The notes under the pieces: generated by a model | Told to the model about the DNA's origin: nothing | The model's input: only the letters and a program-made list of their open reading frames with translations | Databases searched by the model: none | Origin: Acidaminococcaceae bacterium | Lineage (GTDB): Bacteria; Bacillota; Negativicutes; Acidaminococcales; Acidaminococcaceae | Length of the DNA: 64,000 nt | Direction of reading: 5' to 3' | NCBI GenBank assembly: GCA_022484685.1 | Contig: JAKVKY010000001.1 | Span: 58,635-122,634, forward strand | In this document: positions 62,045 through 64,000 of the stretch, one piece after another | Layout: each line of letters begins with the position of its first letter | Numbering within the stretch: position 1 is the first letter of the stretch | Position numbers and translations under genes: made by a program

Positions 62045-64000
62045 ATGAATATCACAATTGCTTGCGGACAAATGGAAGTCCTGCCCGGACGTCCGGACAG
62101 GAATACGCAAAAGATCCTGGAATTAATCACCAAGGCTAAAAGAGAAGGCGTAGACCTGCTGCTGCTGCCGGAAATGTCTATTCCAGGATATCTCTTGGGC
62201 GACCTGTGGGAACAGACTGCCTTCTTACATGATTGCCAAAAACTGGGCGAACAGGTTATCGCAGCTACAAGCGGTATCACCGTCATCTTCGGCAATGTGG
62301 CGGTGGACTGGGAAAAATTTAATGAGGATGGCCGCCCCCGCAAATATAATGCCGCCTTTATCGCTCAAGATGGTAAGCTGCTCCCTACCGGCACCGGTTA
62401 TCCTTTTATCATTAAGAATTCCCTGCCCAACTACCGGGAATTCGATGATAAACGCCATTTTTATTCTTTAACCTGGCTATGTCAGGAACAAAAACTTTCT
62501 TTAAAAAGAGCTCTGCGTCCTGCAACTGTCACCTTGCAAGGGAAAAAGACCAAGTTAGGCGTTTTTTTGTGTGAAGACGGCTGGACGGAACACTATCTGA
62601 CCGATGTACCAGCCCTGCTGGCGGCAAATGGCGCTGAGTTGTTAGTGAATATTTCCTGTTCCCCGTTCACGCTGGGAAAAAATAATAAGAGGCACCGGGT
62701 TTTCGGACAGCAGGCCCGGAATCTGGCCCTGCCGGTTATCTATTGCAACAATACCGGTATCCAGAACAATGGCAAAGATATCTATACTTTTGACGGCTGC
62801 AGCTGTGTCTACGGTACCAACGGCAAAGTGCTCTGTCAGGCGCCGATGTTTGAAGAATCACTGCTGCGTTTTAGCTGGAACAAGAAAAGTAAAAAGATTT
62901 TTGTCATGGATAACACCATGCCCAGCCTATTTGATGCGCCCTCCGGTGCTGCCGCAAAGAAAGAATTAAAGATACGTAAACCTAAGACCACCCCGGAAAT
63001 TTTTGATGATACCAACCAGCCGGAAGCGGCCATCATTTATAAGGCTCTGGAATACGGGACCAGCCGTTTCTTAGAACAATGCGGTATCAAACGGATGGTA
63101 ATCGGCATCTCCGGTGGCATTGATTCAGCGGTAGCCGCTGCCCTCTATGCCAGGATCCTAGGACCTAAAAACCTGATCTTGGTCAATATGCCGTCGCGCT
63201 ACAATTCCGGGACGACCAAAGAAATAGCACAGCAGGTGGCGCAAAACCTGGAAACTAATTACACCATCATCCCCATCCAGGAAAGTGTCAATCACACGGT
63301 TGCCCAGTTAACAGAAAATCCTATCCACAATTACGCTACGAACCGGGATTTTAAACTGGACCTGACCAGTTTCCAGGTTGAAAATATTCAGGCCCGGGAC
63401 CGGGGCGCCCGGGTGCAAGCCGGGTTAGCTGCCGCCATGGGCGGCGGTTTCAGCTGCAATTCCAACAAATCCGAACTGACCGTAGGTTACGCCACTTTCT
63501 ATGGCGATATTGCCGGTGTGGTTGCACCTTTAGGCGACTTATGGAAACATCAGGTTTATGACCTGGGCCATTATTTAAATGAGCATGTCTTCCAAAAGGA
63601 AATCCTGCCGGCGCAAATTTTTACGATTAAGCCCAGCGCGGAACTTTCAGCAGCCCAAACCGTCGGCACCGGCGGTGACCCTCTCATCTATGCTTATCAC
63701 GATTATCTCTTCAGCAGCTTCATAGAAAAATGGAACAAGGCGGCACCGGAAGAAATCTTGGAACATTACCGGGCACAGGACTTGGAAAGTTATCTGGGCT
63801 GTGAACCAGGACTGGTCAGCAAACTTTTTGCCTCTGCTTCTGCCTTTACCCAGGACCTGGAACGCTGGTTTAAACTTTTTGCCGGTTTTGCAGTAGCCAA
63901 ACGGATTCAGGCGCCGCCGGTCATCTGCCTCAGCCGCAGGGCCTACGGTTATGATCACCGGGAATCCCAGTTAGTACCTTATCTTTCCCTGTGCTATCAG
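62045..64000 (+). CDS. nadE: Glutamine-dependent NAD+ synthetase (3' end outside window)
   Basis: Amidates nicotinic acid adenine dinucleotide to NAD+ using ammonia made from glutamine. The N-terminal nitrilase-type glutaminase domain (about residues 1-270) shows LLLLPEMSIPGY (Glu), a conserved Lys region and LGVFLCEDGW (Cys). The C-terminal synthetase domain shows the P-loop VIGISGGIDSAVAAALYA (about residue 350) and CNSNKSELTVGYATFYGD. 652 codons are present and the frame is still open at the right edge; long two-domain bacterial forms are about 620-680 aa, so little is missing. ATG 62045 follows GGGGTG. Together with CinA (NMN deamidase) it touches NAD metabolism. Confidence 0.95.
   Translation, partial: MNITIACGQMEVLPGRPDRNTQKILELITKAKREGVDLLLLPEMSIPGYLLGDLWEQTAFLHDCQKLGEQVIAATSGITVIFGNVAVDWEKFNEDGRPRKYNAAFIAQDGKLLPTGTGYPFIIKNSLPNYREFDDKRHFYSLTWLCQEQKLSLKRALRPATVTLQGKKTKLGVFLCEDGWTEHYLTDVPALLAANGAELLVNISCSPFTLGKNNKRHRVFGQQARNLALPVIYCNNTGIQNNGKDIYTFDGCSCVYGTNGKVLCQAPMFEESLLRFSWNKKSKKIFVMDNTMPSLFDAPSGAAAKKELKIRKPKTTPEIFDDTNQPEAAIIYKALEYGTSRFLEQCGIKRMVIGISGGIDSAVAAALYARILGPKNLILVNMPSRYNSGTTKEIAQQVAQNLETNYTIIPIQESVNHTVAQLTENPIHNYATNRDFKLDLTSFQVENIQARDRGARVQAGLAAAMGGGFSCNSNKSELTVGYATFYGDIAGVVAPLGDLWKHQVYDLGHYLNEHVFQKEILPAQIFTIKPSAELSAAQTVGTGGDPLIYAYHDYLFSSFIEKWNKAAPEEILEHYRAQDLESYLGCEPGLVSKLFASASAFTQDLERWFKLFAGFAVAKRIQAPPVICLSRRAYGYDHRESQLVPYLSLCYQ

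Noticed and set aside
61951..62343. Long N-terminal extension of YbaK
   Set aside because: It is antisense to the start of nadE and its promoter; ATG 61950 has a strong ribosome-binding site.

Overview
The window is about 64 kb of dense bacterial chromosome with moderate GC. It reads as core genome of a diderm Firmicute of the class Negativicutes, most likely near Acidaminococcaceae (Phascolarctobacterium/Acidaminococcus-like); the genus is a guess. The evidence is a Gram-positive-type PolC, YlxR/YlxQ beside nusA-infB, CshA, HflX-YnbB and a Firmicutes-type LexA, together with phosphatidylethanolamine synthesis (pssA/psd) and an NfnAB-type electron-bifurcating enzyme of anaerobes. No insertion sequence, prophage, CRISPR array or rRNA was seen. 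One tRNA gene, tRNA-Pro(GGG), is present.

Layout. 1-12.4 kb (+): the 3' part of ftsK/spoIIIE, then rodZ, ygiQ, a lone substrate-binding lipoprotein, rimO, cinA, a DEAD-box helicase, hflX and ynbB, mostly closely spaced or overlapping. 12.5-15.1 kb (-): lexA with a consensus promoter overlaid by two palindromes, and an unrecognised exported protein. 15.2-23.4 kb (-): an apparent operon of HAD phosphatase, mtnP, mtnA, ahcY, class II aldolase, mtaD, nfnA and nfnB. It looks like a route that recycles SAM by-products (SAH, methylthioadenosine, 5'-deoxyadenosine) to homocysteine, purine and DHAP, followed by a transhydrogenase. 23.5-29.1 kb (-): glycosyltransferase, pssA, psd, tagA, prfC and a zinc-ribbon-like protein. 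29.2-32.1 kb (-): tRNA-Pro, thrB, hom and an ACT protein. 32.2-36.2 kb (-): plsY, der, cobO and a PDZ-radical SAM (DUF512) protein. 36.3-45 kb (-): rpsO and the rimP-nusA-ylxR-ylxQ-infB-rbfA-nrnA-truB-ribF operon. 45.1-58 kb (-): pyrH-frr-small ORF-ferredoxin-uppS-cdsA-dxr-rseP-ispG-proS-mgtC-polC. 58.1-59.9 kb (-): rpsB-tsf. 60-62 kb (-): ybaK-thrC, divergent from nadE (+), which runs off the right edge.

Most of the window is ordinary housekeeping. The parts most worth a second look are: (i) a PolC with no visible DEDDh proofreading exonuclease insertion; (ii) the by-product salvage operon, where an Asn in the MtnP base pocket together with MtaD suggests an inosine-type route ending in an aldolase; (iii) HflX carrying an N-terminal JAMM-like metalloprotease motif; (iv) IF2 with a Gly/Asn/Gln/Arg-rich repeat region; (v) the lexA promoter/operator arrangement. 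A 55-residue ferredoxin gene (56274-56441) and the truncated nadE were found by direct reading of the sequence.
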